Shown here one piece after another: positions 36,416 to 48,490 of a stretch of 64,000 bases of DNA (position 1 is its first letter; every line of letters begins with the position of its first letter). Origin of the DNA: Vanessa cardui (lineage: Eukaryota; Arthropoda; Insecta; Lepidoptera; Nymphalidae); the NCBI RefSeq assembly GCF_905220365.1, contig NC_061131.1, positions 14,421,318-14,485,317 of the forward strand, written 5' to 3'. The position numbers were made by a program, and so were the translations under genes. The notes beneath the pieces were generated by a model. That model was not told where the DNA came from. It worked only from the letters and a program-made list of their open reading frames with translations, and searched no databases.

Positions 36416-36612
36416 GAAATCGTTGGCGGTAGTTGCAAATAATATTTCCTTTGTTCTTCAAATAGACAAATGCCACCTTAGTCTACCCGTGACCACGAAC
36501 GCTGTAAAGTGCTCGAAACGTCGGGATGTCCAAAATAATTAATATACGCGATTGAAAATCCGTTATAACTAGTTTTATTTAAATGTGTAATAATCGCGAA
36601 GTTTTAAGACAA
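36416..36612 (+). mobile_element. Penelope-like element, solo 3' end
   Basis: GAAATCGTTGGCGGTAGTTG opens a segment collinear with 27915-28110. It includes CGTGACCACGAACGCTGTAA, GTGCTCGAAACGTCGGGATG, ATTAATATACGCGATT and the end TTTTAAGACAACAT. It diverges by scattered substitutions and short indels from the copy at 27353-28110, so it is an older independent insertion. No target duplication was found at its truncated 5' end. Confidence 0.75.
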
Positions 36613-36644
36613 CATTATATTCGCAGATGTATTTCTGCTGTCCG

Positions 36645-36745
36645 CTATCAAAGTCAAAAATCTTTATTCGATATAGAAGTGATTATACTTGCTTATTGAT
36701 AGTCAAGAACCTACCACTAACAAACAAAACAAGCTCAGCGGGATA
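36645..36745 (-). mobile_element. LINE tail, reversed
   Basis: ATCAAAGTCAAAAATCTTTA then TTGCTTATTGATAGTCAAGA, with ACCTACCACTAAC, is the reversed tail of a LINE related to family D. Confidence 0.45.
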
Positions 36746-36749
36746 TATT

Positions 36750-38880
36750 TTTCCTTTTTTAATTTAATTACTTTTTACATATACAATACTAATAAACATA
36801 AAGTAAAACTATAACAACACATCTTAGGAAACTTCTTTTCAACCAATATAATTTTTTTGACCGTTTTTATAGTACGGAACCCTTCATGCTCGAGTCCGAC
36901 TCGCTCTTGGTCGGTTTTTTAATTGGTAAAATTACCTTGATAGTACGAGTATAATGATTTCAAGAATATTGGAATGCTTATTTTTCTATAGATCTAATCA
37001 ATAATTAATATATTTAGTCACATTTTAATTGACATTTAAAACAGTTTGTTATTGAATGAAATCAAATATTTGAATTTCGAATGTTATGTAACATATTGTT
37101 AACCGACCTACACAAAGAAAGACGATTTATCATTTTACGTTTGATGAGGTAATAACGGCATTTGCAGTGATTCAATACATGACATTAAGCCTATAGGAAG
37201 TTGATTAGGATCTTTCTTTTGTTTTCTATTACACTTATTCTTATTGTGTTTCGTGAACAGACTTGTTAGTGACCCTGATGGTAATTCGCCACAAATACTA
37301 GCACAGGAGGAACTATGAATAATCCCTTAATAGAGATAAGAAGATATTTAATACCTTGTCACGATTTCACTGGCTTACCTCAAAACGGAACACAATACCA
37401 GTAAGAGTTGCTGGTTATCTAGACAGATAGACAAAGAGGATTGGACATGGATTTGAATCCGATAAAGAAATAAAATTTACATAATAAATAAAATTTAATT
37501 AAGGGGTAGGATATTTATATTTAGGTAGGATCCTTATCCGAGGAGGTTTAAAGCCTCACCCGGAACTCGCAATCGTATGTAAAGATTATATTATATATGT
37601 ATATTAAGCCCTGGACCATCGTGGCTAAATAAATGGCACCATGTTTGGAATAGGAAGGCTGTCTGAAGGTCATCTGATGGAAGTCAGCTTTGCCTTTACG
37701 CGCCGTCAATGCACCGTCGATTAGGTGATCGTAGCTATTTTGTTCATTAGAGATATTATTTAACTCTTCGACTCATATCGAAGATGGCCAGTCTTTTGCT
37801 TTTTGAAGATTCCTTCTGGGTACAAAAAACGGATATGTTATTTATATATATTAAGTTTTATTAGCAAGATTTGGAATAGTTAAAATTTGTAATATGGAAA
37901 ACACGTACGGTAAGCGGTGTCGAACTAAACAAAAAGCACGAATTGCGTATTTTTACCATTTTAACAAGGCTTAGGTTATTAAAGCTCATATGTCCCAACT
38001 TACACATATCTCTAATATCAAAATCTATTAATAGAAACATTATTATACACCATATTTTAATCCTATTGTATATCGGCTGTTTAATGAAATACACGAAAAT
38101 ATTAAAGAAATCAGCAATATCCTGCTCACTGGATGCTTTACTGCTATTCGCCCAGTAAACCAATAACGTTACCTACGAGTATGTATTGCGAACTGTCAAA
38201 CAATTGTCGAATTGTTATGCTTACGAAAGAAATAATTTGATTCATTTGAATTTTAAAAAATATATCTTACAGGTCCACGATGACCTATGATGTTGTTCTA
38301 TTTTTATCACTGACGGGATTATTGTTGAATTTTGACTTACTTTTTTTAAACAAGTAAGTTAAATGTAGATCGAAGTCAATAAGTCAACAAGCCTATGCAT
38401 TACATTCATATAAATGATTACAATAATTAAACATATCAGTTTTATTGCATCTTGGAAACAGCGATGTAAAATGTAGGTCATAGCATATTTATATGTTACA
38501 TCTTCACAGGCAAAGGTACAGAGTTCAATTTATCACCCGTGAGTGAAAGGCGATTAAATTTAAATAAATAAAACGACTATTATACTGTTTAAACAACATC
38601 ACTCGATTTTAATTTTGAAAATATTTCGTAATCAAAATTTCGAGAATATACCAACGTTTCAATTTAATTGAATCTAACTTATACATGTAATAAAAATAAA
38701 ATCTAATATTAAATTAAATTAGTTATTATAATAAAATTAATAAATAATCAGTTATCCTTCAAACTAACAGCATTATGTTAAACCGCAGCCGGACATGCCG
38801 AGGAACCTTTTGTAAAGAAGATCGCTGACCGAAGATGCCTCTAAAGTCAAATGTCACAACACGGCCTTGCCGTACGAGCA
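36750..38880. other. Intergenic DNA upstream of the first cuticle gene
   Basis: It contains a fragment at 36870-36920 with TAGTACGGAACCCTTCATGC, a block common in insect repeats, and worn family A pieces around 37255-37420. The last 100 bp before the gene are GC-richer, consistent with a proximal promoter, but no factor site can be assigned with confidence. Confidence 0.45.
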
Positions 38881-38887
38881 GACTCGG

Positions 38888-38895
38888 TATAAATA
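38888..38895 (+). promoter_or_regulatory. TATA box of the first cuticle gene
   Basis: TATAAATA lies 78 bp before the ATG. An arthropod-type initiator TCATTC follows at 38920-38925, giving a predicted start near 38922 and a 5' UTR of about 44 nt. Confidence 0.75.
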
Positions 38896-38965
38896 GTCAG
38901 CATCTTCAACAGATGAGCATCATTCGCTCGATTGCTTTGTAGTCAAACACACTTAAACCTTCAAA

Positions 38966-39691
38966 ATGAAATCGGTACGTTTGTGTGTGTCTATAACAAC
39001 TCAATCAATTGTTCAAATTCAGTTAATTTCAAAGTGTTCAATAAATGATGATTAGCATCATGAGTTTGTGGATTTTTCATTGGATTTATTGTATAACATT
39101 CAAAAATGGCTAATTTTGTTATTTTGTGTTACAGTTCATCGTTCTCGCTCTCTGCGTGGCCGTCGCCATCGCCGCTCCCGCCACCCCTGATGGTGACGCT
39201 CAAATCGTCAAGTACGAAAGCGACAACATCGGAGTCGACGGCTACTCATACTCGTACGTAATCATTTATTATTAATGAAATCACATTACTTCAATCATCA
39301 TTAAATACTGTAATAATTATATTGAACTCAATATAAAGATTTCACGAGGTGGCCCAGTCGATCACCAAGTGGTTGGGCCCAATTATGCACTACTAAGTTT
39401 TAAGTCGAGCGATACACGAATACAATGTTTATTTATTTCGATTATATATAATATTAGTTTGTAACATAGAATAAGTTTTGTGTTTGTGTGCTTTACAGTG
39501 TTGGTACCAGCAACGGAATTAACCTCAGCGAAAACGGAGTCGTGAAGAACCCAGGAACCGAAGGCGAGGCCCTTGAAGTCCGCGGAGAGTTCTCCTACAC
39601 CGGCAATGACGGCGTTCTCTACCTCGTGAGATACGTTGCCAACGAGTTCGGTTTCCAACCTGAAGGCGACCACTTACCCAAAGCCGTTTAA
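38966..39691 (+). CDS. RR-1 larval-type cuticle protein, 106 aa
   Basis: A secreted structural protein of the cuticle; RR-1 (chitin_bind_4) proteins bind chitin, mainly in soft or flexible cuticle. Coding exons are 38966-38974 (Met-Lys-Ser), 39135-39253 and 39499-39691, joined at GTACGT...ACAG and GTACGT...TACAG, for a sum of 321 nt with the stop. The signal peptide is residues 1-16 (MKSFIVLALCVAVAIA), then APATPDGDAQ. The RR-1 domain starts near GYSYS (39-43) and fits the R&R spacing exactly: Gly72, eight residues, Gly81, six residues, Tyr88, then YVANEFGFQPEGDHLP to 103. The length and the three-residue first exon are typical of the family. The ATG lies 78 bp after a TATA box, and AATAAA is at 39816. 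Expression is probably tied to moulting hormone as in relatives; no response element was identified. The exact orthologue is not known. Confidence 0.95.
39344..39382 (+). repeat. SINE-head scrap in intron 2
   Basis: GAGGTGGCCCAGTCGATCAC resembles the A-box region of SINE family B. The rest is lost. It lies in the second intron of the first cuticle gene. Confidence 0.35.
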
Positions 39692-39815
39692 ATCTCCTTT
39701 AACAATCCATACATCTAGTCCAAAATACTCATCCTCTAACCTCTCCCTACTTTCCTCGTTAAGAATCAATCGTTCAAGCGATTCTGTGATATGATCCCGA
39801 TTTTGTATATTTGTT

Positions 39816-39821
39816 AATAAA
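39816..39821 (+). terminator. Polyadenylation signal, first cuticle gene
   Basis: AATAAA lies 125 bp after the stop codon. A T-rich stretch follows. It implies a 3' UTR of roughly 150 nt. Confidence 0.75.
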
Positions 39822-39824
39822 CAA

Positions 39825-41145
39825 TTATGTTTTAATTTACTTTTGTATTTTATTCTTCTACTACTCTTGTTCTATTAATAGTCACCCAGCGTGGAAATGT
39901 CTGATTATTAAATCAATCTAAAACTTTATAATTTACATCAGTCCAGCATTATTCACCGCCATCTTCTTGTCTCTGTTTAACACAATCGAATAATTAATTC
40001 GTGAACGAAGTATAAGTATAGTATGTAAGTATTATTGATAGAACAATAATTACAATATTAAAGTTAAAATAACATTTACAATCATTATTAGAACATACAT
40101 TGTTTATGGGACGAAATATTTTTCTATTGAAAAATTATTACCTATAATTTGAACACCTTAAATAATATGTTGGTAATAATATACATAAATAATAAACACA
40201 TCAAAATGACAACATATAATGAAGGTGACGAAATAATAAAATCGATTTACCTTCGAATCATAATTCGAAATATACTTTAATACGAAGGTGACAAAACATA
40301 ATAAATATTTATTGAAGATCATCATTTTCTAGATTAATTTAAATGTTAACCTTTGGCATATAGCGAGTTTGTTAATTCTATTCTGACTGCCTCTTGCCAC
40401 TCACCTACCCATCAGGCTCATTAAAATTATAATGTTATCCTTGGAATCCGAAATTTCGTCGTTATTCGAACATGTTTAGATTATTTTATAAGTTTTGATG
40501 TCGTCATAGCTATTGTGAGACGATTTGCTTTAATTTTTTTATTAGTGGAGATTTTCTTGCATGTTCGTCTGGGATCACATGTTCTTTCACAGTTGCGCAT
40601 GCGCACCAATACTGTTGGTTTGTTTTTATATATAACGGTTTGAATAGTTAGTGAGTGCAATAATTTATTACGCGCAATCACAATCTTGAGCATCTACTTA
40701 GGAAGTTATATACTAGACAGGAGTTTATTTCAAATCAAATATAGATTTTTTACTCCATATTATGTTTTATGTAACTGACAAATTAGCATCAAAATTTAGG
40801 CCATTTTCACGAAGATAAAGTCAAGTAATGAACAAGTTGCTTCCTGCAAGATATTAAATCTTTTATAACTTAAATACACATTTTCTAACTGGGACGAACA
40901 AATCAAAGTCTTAAATAAAGCAGTTACATTATATTTTAAATTAATAAGAGTTCAGAACTGTTTCATAATTTTTAGATATGTTATATATAAAAAAAATTGG
41001 ATATATAATGTACATATGTTACAAACATTTTTTTAAATAAAAGATTCAATAATGCTAATGTCGTGTAAGCATTCGGTGAATACTGGTCTATGTAAATTCT
41101 TAAAAGCAGACATTAGTAGAATTATTATCGTTTTATTTACATGAA
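39825..41145. other. AT-rich intergenic DNA, nothing recognised
   Basis: No coding region, RNA gene or intact repeat. It is the immediate downstream flank of the first cuticle gene. Confidence 0.45.
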
Positions 41146-41147
41146 AC

Positions 41148-41360
41148 GAGGTTGCACAGTAGAACATGTGATTCTTAACCAAGGAGTTAAAACTCGGACA
41201 AACTTTTGACTTTTTAGATGATATTCTACCGCATGTGTATTTATCATTACATAATATTAACAGCCTGCAAATTTCCCACTGCTGGGCTAAGACTTCCTCT
41301 CCCTCTGAGGACAAGTTTTGGAACATATTTCATGACGCTGTTCCAATGCGGTAGATTCAT
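41148..41360. mobile_element. Two SINE family B fragments
   Basis: A head relic on the plus strand (41148-41205, AGAACATGTGATTCTTAACC) is followed by a reversed 3' half (41263-41355, CCACTGCTGGGCTAAGAC to CGCTGTTCCAATGCGGTAGA). The second is truncated after the TTCCAATGCGG block. Confidence 0.6.
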
Positions 41361-41513
41361 CGTTGGAGCAGAAATGAAAGCTTCGAAATTTTCTCAAGTT
41401 GAACTTTTACCCAGCTTTTGGTTAGTAGGTTTTTCACATACAGTAAATACAAGTACTATGTAAATAAGGATTAAAATAATTTATTTTTAAGTTTACCAAT
41501 TTTATAAAGAAAC

Positions 41514-41549
41514 AGGTAGGTAGATAGGTAGGTATAGGTAGGTAGGTAT
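41514..41549. repeat. (TAGG)n-type microsatellite
   Basis: AGGTAGGTAGATAGGTAGG and onward, with a few interruptions, to 41549. Confidence 0.85.
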
Positions 41550-43850
41550 CTCTATTTACTTTCTCGAGTCACAGTATAATACAAAATCGCTGAATAAAAT
41601 TATTAATACACAATTAATCACAGTTACTAATAATTATTAATATAGACATAATTACAACAATTAATCTGACAGCTACATAATGACTTTTGCAAATCGTTAT
41701 TTGACCATTTCTAAGCTGACCTCTCGCCCTTAACCTTGTTATAAGTGTTAAGTTACATACATGTATAAAGCTACTTTTATTTTTATTTATTTTATTACTT
41801 TATGTATTAAAGTACGAATTAAAAGGTAACTAAATTGGTACTCGAATGAAATAAAATAGTTGAGGAGTCAATTTATAAATATCGTATTAAACACTTTCTA
41901 GAATCACTTGTATAACTATAACCCAAATGGTTCAGTGACTGGAGGCATGACTCTTAACTTTGAAGATTGTGTATTCGTACCCAAGCACTACTAAGCACAA
42001 CAATCTTCCCTAATTCACTCTTTTCACTAAATAAAACTAATTAGTATTATTGTGGTCCGGTTTGATAGGTGAGTGACCCAATGCAACTATAAACACAAGG
42101 GGTATGGCAGTTTGTTTTCAAAATTGGTGGTGTGTTGGTGATATGAGGAACGATTATCATTTCTTATAGTATCAATGTCTATCAGGTACATCATTTGCTA
42201 GTCAACCTATCTATATGATATGATATAAAAAGACTCAGGGATTTAGCCATTAGATCAAATCAAATAATATGCCATTAATTTGATCTGATGAAGCCTTTTT
42301 AGTTTTCCGATGAGGATATGCATGAAAAACGAGCAAGCTCAAATCGGCCCTCTTGTCCACAGTGCACCATGCAAACTGACAAGCACTCCTGATCTGGTGA
42401 AGACTGGTGGATGAAAAATGTCTAGGTTTTCCTCATACATCTCTTGATTTTTGTTAAAGTATTCGTATTAATTTGCTATTTGTATTCAATTAATATTATT
42501 ATTTTTAAAATAAAAATAATTATTAATATAACTACTACAGTGTAGAACGGACTTTATGTGTCGACAAACGTAGTTGTGACGTATTGTGATAGTACAGTCA
42601 TATAATAAGCTTTGGACATAGTATTAGTACATTTTCATTACATACAAGTTTTTTAATACTTATTAATTTTACAGGTAATAATTATATAGCTTCAATGTTT
42701 AAAAATGATGTCTTTTTATAGTCAGTAGTCTTTTTTTTTATCTAATACATATAAATGATATTTCATATATAATTATACCATATGTATGACAAAAAACCAG
42801 GATTTCGTATTAACTAATTTACATAATGAAGATTCTCCTCGGTAGAATCCACATTCCTAACTCGTAGCCTTATGTTTAATTAATATGATAATTTTATAGA
42901 ACGGCGAAAAATTGGTCGTACAAGCTTGAGCATTTTGAATGATCGAAAATAGTGGATTTTACCTGAAGATTCTCGGTTCAAGGGCGCTTCGCAATGATCG
43001 TATCTTCGATTCGATGTGTTTTATTTTTAGTTATTAATAGTAATACATAGACGAGTCTATACATTGTATTATGTCTATAAATTGATTTAGAATATATATT
43101 TTTTGAACTATTAGTTACTCGCGGCTTTGCTTGCGTGGAAGTTAATTTATAACCTCTTTGTATAGCACATTGGTATGTGAATCATTTCATACTTTTAATA
43201 ATATCTAAATCATACAAACTATCGACCTATCACACCCTTCAGGGCTAAAAACGCCTTAATATAAAAATAAAGTTTCATGCTTCTATTGTAAAAAATGATG
43301 GTTTTAAAACAAACTTTCGCACCTATTTCACCACCCTTGAGGGTAAAATTTACAAAGTTACTTCCTTAGTGTGTATCTACTCTATAAAATAATCCTATTC
43401 GCCAAATTTCATAGCCCTAAGTTTAATAGCAGATAAAATGCATTTACTATCAGACAACATTCAAATCCATATTTTAATATTATATAATATTAGATTATAT
43501 GCAAATACAAGTATGAACCCGACAACGAGGAATAATTTATTGCCTGTTAATATGAACCAGTTATATTTCTTGGTGTTATTAGTCTATTGGCCATAGAACT
43601 ATCAATCAAATGTACACAAGGAGATAAAAAATGTTAAATGGCGATCAATATTTACAGAAACGCATGAATTATTAGTAAAATGTTCTGTATGGTACAGGTA
43701 ACCAGCTAAATTAGACATTTAACAAACTAACTAGTTTTATTTTAATGTAGAGATTAAAGAAAGTTATCCTATTCTATGAATGGAAGATCTGTTTGAACGG
43801 CGCCTTTTAGTAATATGCCTAGACTGTTAATCATATTAAAATATTTGGCT
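41550..43850. other. Intergenic DNA with repeat relics
   Basis: Relics include a SINE B head at 41930-41990, family A at 42030-42205 (TTTGATAGGTGAGTGACCCA, GGAACGATTATCATTTCTTA), a LINE D scrap at 42834-42870 (CTCCTCGGTAGAATCCACAT), and a reversed Helitron-like end at 43105-43140 (TTACTCGCGGCTTTGCTTGC). The last runs into a block at 43220-43460 of the kind found in old Lep1-type elements. No gene is seen. Confidence 0.5.
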
Positions 43851-43853
43851 GTA

Positions 43854-43904
43854 ATCCTATGAGATTTTTACTATATAGGACATATAGTAAAAATCTCATA
43901 GGAT
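43854..43904. repeat. Perfect hairpin, 23-bp arms, 5-nt loop
   Basis: ATCCTATGAGATTTTTACTA opens the left arm (43854-43876). The right arm is its exact reverse complement at 43882-43904, with the loop AGGAC. Arm length and loop size are almost the same as in the hairpin at 8514-8563, but the sequence differs. Confidence 0.9.
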
Positions 43905-44128
43905 TTACTTAATTTATTAATATTAATTTAAGAGTCATAATATACATTTAATCGTAGAAACTTGTGTAGAACCATCTAGGCGGGCGCAATAATTTTGGTT
44001 TGTTTTATTTGGCGAATGAGCCGGTGTTTAGTTATAAGGGGTATACCTACTTCAGTTCTAATTGGCGCATTTGAATTTAAAAAAATGTATTAGCTCAAAT
44101 TAAGCTAGAACAGCATTAAAGAATTGTG

Positions 44129-44312
44129 TCGAATTTCAATGAAATTCGACACATGCAGGTTTCCTCACGATGTTTTCCTTCACCGCCGAGCACGAGATGA
44201 ATTATAAACACAAATTAAGCACATATTATATATAGTGGTGCTAGCCTGGGTTTGAATCCGAAATCATTGGTTAAGATGCACGCGTTCTAACCACTGGGCC
44301 ATCTCAGCTAAA
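44129..44312 (-). mobile_element. SINE family B, 3'-truncated, reversed
   Basis: On the minus strand the A-box GATGGCCCAGTGGTTAGAAC, the B-box region and CTCGGCGGTGAAGGAAAACA are present. The copy stops after CATGTGTCGAATTTCAT, so its 3' third is missing. The B-box is altered (GGATTCAAACCC). Confidence 0.7.
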
Positions 44313-44597
44313 GAAAAGAATAAATTTAAATTTCGTACATGAATCTGTACTGATAATATAGAATTAAAAATTATATATATATTCTACTCTCATAATTCAT
44401 GCTGGCTATATCGTATGTCATCTTCGGGAGACAGAAATCGAACACCCAAGCTTAAAGCTGTAATTTTAAACACGTATATCTTTTACGCCCCTACACAATC
44501 GCATTATGTACGATTGAATGCTTAATTTGATTCTTGAACTTTAATTTATAATTAAACTACAATTAAGTATTGATGAAATAATTATTGATTCGCAATG

Positions 44598-44780
44598 TAT
44601 ACATACAACAAAATTGGAGTTTCTGTTTGTATTATTAAATTAACCGCTTTTTTAAAATGACACATGGTACATATATCATTTATTTTTGTCTCACTGCTTG
44701 TTCCGGCTAATCTCTGAATCGATTTTGACGGAATTTTCACTGGCATATAACTGATGTAATAAGGAGCAACTAAGGCTGCA
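44598..44780 (+). mobile_element. Helitron-like relic, same family as 3398-3669
   Basis: CTTGTTCCGGCTAATCTCTG, ATCGATTTTGACGGAATTTT and TGATGTAATAAGGAGCAACT match the order at 3530-3610. The CTAG end is not present. Confidence 0.45.
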
Positions 44781-44970
44781 GCAATAATTTATTAGTTAAA
44801 TTGTATTTCTATGTTTTAAGACCATGTTAGCACTGTAGTATGTTTTTATTTACTTAGTTCATCACTTAATAGTCTGTTTTATATTTAACTATAAATAACT
44901 AAGTAAGATGTAGATATTTTTATAAATTAAAGAAATAAAAACCTTTTTAAAAACAAGCTTTTATTATTTG

Positions 44971-45442
44971 TTACAAGCTTTTATTTACTTTCACCTGTCC
45001 CGTTGTCTGTCGTTCTGCCACCTTCCAACTCCAACATCAGACCCTGGTTACCATATAGTATCAAAGTACTCGTCAAGACTAATCCAATGAGCCCAAAGTC
45101 GATGGGGTTGCGTCGTTTAATTACGGAGTTCCTATGGCCACCTTCCGGCTCCATCATCAGACGCTCGTTACCATATAGTATCAAAGTACTCGTCAAGACG
45201 AATCTAATGAGCTCAAACTCGATAGGGTTGCATCATTTAATTACGGAGTTCCTATGGCCACCTTCCAGCTCCATCATCAGATCGGCTCTATGTCACAATA
45301 ACATTGCATTGTCATCCGATTTATACATGCATTCTAAATTTCAGCTCAATCTAAAACCGGGAAGTGGATCAAATTTAAGTTGCAAGATTTGATTACAGAA
45401 CGACAGACAACGGGACAGGTGAAAGTAAATAATAGCTTGTAA
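44971..45442. mobile_element. TIR element with internal tandem repeats
   Basis: The terminal inverted repeats are 47 bp long (44971-45017 and 45396-45442) and differ at one position. Both contain TTTCACCTGTCCCGTTGTCT. The 472-bp element has no transposase frame. Part of its interior (ATTGCATTGTCATCCGAT to TTGCAAGATTT, 45302-45390) is echoed at 46790-46880. The superfamily is not determined, and no target duplication could be confirmed. Confidence 0.75.
45018..45297. repeat. 120-bp tandem repeat, 2.3 copies
   Basis: GCCACCTTCC recurs at 45017, 45137 and 45257, giving a period of exactly 120 bp. Units share TACCATATAGTATCAAAGTA and TTTAATTACGGAGTTCCTAT. Because 120 is divisible by three, a + frame stays open across all copies (45003-45392, 129 codons with a 40-residue repeat). 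This is probably a by-product of the period rather than a gene. Confidence 0.9.
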
Positions 45443-45740
45443 TAATACTTGGTGGTAGGGCTTTGTGCAAGCCCGTCTGGGTATGTACCCCACTCATCAG
45501 TTATTCTACCGCCAACTAACAGTACTCAGTATTGTTGTGTTCCGGTCTGAAGGGTGAGTGAGCCAGTGTAACTACACAACACAACACAAGGGACATAACA
45601 TCTTAGTTCCCAATGTTGGTGGCACGGTGACGACGTAAGGAATACTTAATATTTCTTACAGCGTAATTTTCTATGGGCGATTGTGACCACTTATCATCAT
45701 GTGGCCCATGTGCTCGACCGCCAATTTATACCATAAAAAA
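45443..45740 (+). repeat. Dispersed repeat family A, nearly full length
   Basis: It runs from ACTTGGTGGTAGGGCTTTGT to TATACCATAAAAAAAG with all family landmarks. It abuts the right end of the TIR element at 45442. An ACACA expansion is seen near 45578. Confidence 0.85.
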
Positions 45741-45744
45741 AGTT

Positions 45745-47860
45745 AATAAGGTTATTTGCGATATAATTTTTGAAGTATAAGGAGAAACTCTGCATCGTAA
45801 CGGATCGCATGATACTTTACACGTTTAACACGAAACGAAAGTGAATGTCAAGGTCAAACGCAAATAAATTCGAGTGCCTAAAGAGTTACATAATTATAGA
45901 GCCTCCGCCTTTTCTAGGAATACGTTAGAGAACGTTTCGATATAAAAATGCTTGAGTTCAAATATATTACAATACTAAAGACGCCTCATGGTTTTACCCG
46001 CGATAAATCAGTTATAGTATTAATTTGATTTTGTTATTTTATATCCGTTTTGAAGATGACCTTTAAAAACAGACAGATATATAAAAAAAAACAATTGTTT
46101 TATTGGTTCTTAAATAGCGGTTGTAACTTTGACATAAAAAAAAAAACATTTTTTTATTGATATTATTATAAATAGAACAGGACATGCTGTCTCTTTTTAT
46201 GGAATCAGAAATAATAGTTCTGATATATAAAGGTAAAAAAATCGCCATATGTAAATGAGATTACATTTTTGACTTAATAGTTTGAATATCTTAAGTTTTA
46301 ATAAATATTCAACAGTAACGAATTTTATCGTTGAATTCTGAACTATTTAAAATATCTTCGTAACTTTTCTTCAGTATTATTATTATCAAACAAAAAGTTG
46401 GACTTCAGCATTGTAAGAAATCGTAACCACCACTACTGGGAACTAAGATGTTATGTCCTTACATGTAAATATTCACAAATTACTCTGTAAACTTCATATA
46501 TATATTGGGGATACTGGGGATATGACTTCTGCACTTACTTCGGAGGTTACTACGTATTAATCAGTTATACCAATGTTGAAAACTATTTCTAATGATGAGC
46601 TCCGCTTTGAAAGTCATTGTGCTACAGGAACAAGTGGCATAACAACAGACGGTCTAGGGTTTACTGTTTATCGACGACATTGATCATTCTGTCAATCTAT
46701 CATTTCTACGTTCAATTAATTTGTCAAAAAAATATCCGCCATCTTGAGTGTTTCGCCATGCGGGAATTTGAAAGACGCCACACAGTTGATCATGCATTGT
46801 CATCCAAACTGAACGTGTATTCAAAATTTCAGGTGTTGGTTACAGATATTTGCTTCTAAATTGAGGTGCAAGATTTCACCTTTACATATATTTATTTATT
46901 TAATTGAAACCAGTAATTCATAGTACATTATTACAAATACAATATTGAAAGTAGTTTAAAAGATTGTAATAAAATACAAAACAAGTGAAACTGATTACTA
47001 TAATTTGTCAACGATCGTTTAAATGAATAAGTAATATTGATCATTTGAATTAATCATATTATACTTAAATCTTATAAAATTTAGTGATTAAGTCAACGAA
47101 AACAGCAATGGAGTATTATGTCGTTATTCAGTGCTGGACATCGGCCTTTGTCAAGGTGGGCCAAAGTTCCTGGCCTAGTACTGGCTACCTTTTTATTGTC
47201 TATAGAAATGCATTTACGCATTAACTTGCTTGAAATAATGTGGGACTCAGCGGCAACTGAGTGTTGGAGTGCCCACTCAAACATCAGTGGTACCTTCTCC
47301 GTCCTCCGTTGTGATTCCTAGGTTTCCACCTACAGTTTCTAATTGAGGAACGCTATCTTCTTCTGAATTGTAGTCTCTAGTTTAGAACGTGTGCTTGATA
47401 TTCCAACGAACCGAAGGAGCAGTGGCTGGTTGCAAGCTATAAATCCAGTTTCTAGGTAACTCCATATAATTAAATTCCTGATGTTATTCTTCAAATATAC
47501 TCTGAGCGTGCTTCGCTAACTAGCATGATCATGAGCGTTCTTGAATTAGTGAACTAGTGTTTGTTGTGAACACGCAGTTGGTGCGCGCGTTTTGGCATCT
47601 TATGTCATGGCAGGTATGTACTTAAAGGGAAGCCCCCTGGTGCTGTGGATGTCCATAAGCAGTCGCAGACACTTTTCATCAGGTGCTTTTAACTATAACT
47701 TAAAAAAAGACATTGATTTAAAACTTTTGTTTACAAACATCCGAGACATCCATCGTCTTCACCGAAACTCGGTGCAAATCCCAAGTGAAGTCTTCAAGTT
47801 GTCCTTACTGTATGATTTGACCTCGGTAGGTATAATTAGCAATAATGTAACGTAACGACA
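45745..47860. other. Intergenic DNA, relics of transposon interior
   Basis: 46420-46475 holds a reversed family A scrap. 46790-46880 resembles the interior of the element at 44971-45442. 47110-47400 is GC-richer and may be an old transposon ORF (GTGCTGGACATCGGCCTTTG). 47600-47690 carries TGGTGCTGTGGATGTCCATA, a block frequent at LINE 3' ends in Lepidoptera. None is intact. Confidence 0.4.
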
Positions 47861-47864
47861 TTTA

Positions 47865-48165
47865 ATTGTACTTGGTGGTAGGGCTTTGTGCAAGCCCGTC
47901 TGGGTAGGTATCACCCACTCATCAGTTATGCTACCGCTAAATATGTACTCAGTATTGTTGTGTTCCAGTTTGAAGGGTGAGTGAGCCAGTGTAACTACAT
48001 GCACAAGTGACATAACAACTTAGTTCCCAAGGTTGGTGGTACATTGACGATGTAAGGAATAGTTAATATTTCTTACAGCGTCATTGTCTATGGGTAATGG
48101 TGACCACATACCATCAGGTGGCCTATATGCTCTTCCGCCAACCTTAACTATAAAAAAAAAATTAT
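47865..48165 (+). repeat. Dispersed repeat family A, full length
   Basis: It runs from TACTTGGTGGTAGGGCTTTG to TAACTATAAAAAAAAAATTA. It is close in sequence to the copy at 45443, including TGTGCAAGCCCGTCTGGGTA. Confidence 0.85.
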
Positions 48166-48475
48166 CCGACCGGCACGACATGGCTGTTGAACACGGGAAG
48201 ACTTGCTTAGGCTACGCATCATTCTGGCAAGTTCTTACGCTTGCATTGACTCCATATCAATCAAGCGTCTTGACGAAGTCTTTCAACACAATGGTAAACT
48301 GTTTCCTTTGTTTTTTTTTTCATTAAGTGTACCTTCATAGGACTAGTTACATACTTTATCCTACCGTATAGTAACTAAATAGTAATTTGAATAACAAGAG
48401 TTAAGATAAAAATTATAAAATATGCTTATTATGTTAGCTTCTAGTTATTCTTAACAAATCTAATCAAATCAAATC

Positions 48476-48490
48476 AAAATAAACTTTATT
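48476..48490 (+). repeat. 15-bp target-site duplication, left
   Basis: AAAATAAACTTTATT occurs here and again at 48660-48674, bracketing the insertion. Confidence 0.85.

Noticed and set aside
39383..39673. Minus-strand open frame over the first cuticle gene
   Set aside because: It is the antisense shadow of exon 3; the plus strand has the signal peptide, splice sites and RR-1 domain.
45003..45392. 129-codon open frame with a 40-residue repeat
   Set aside because: It lies inside a TIR element, is created by a 120-bp tandem repeat and has no promoter, signal or known domain.
45845..45856. FTZ-F1-type nuclear receptor site (TCAAGGTCA) as cuticle gene control
   Set aside because: It lies about 3.5 kb from the nearest gene start and a 9-bp match is expected by chance in 64 kb.
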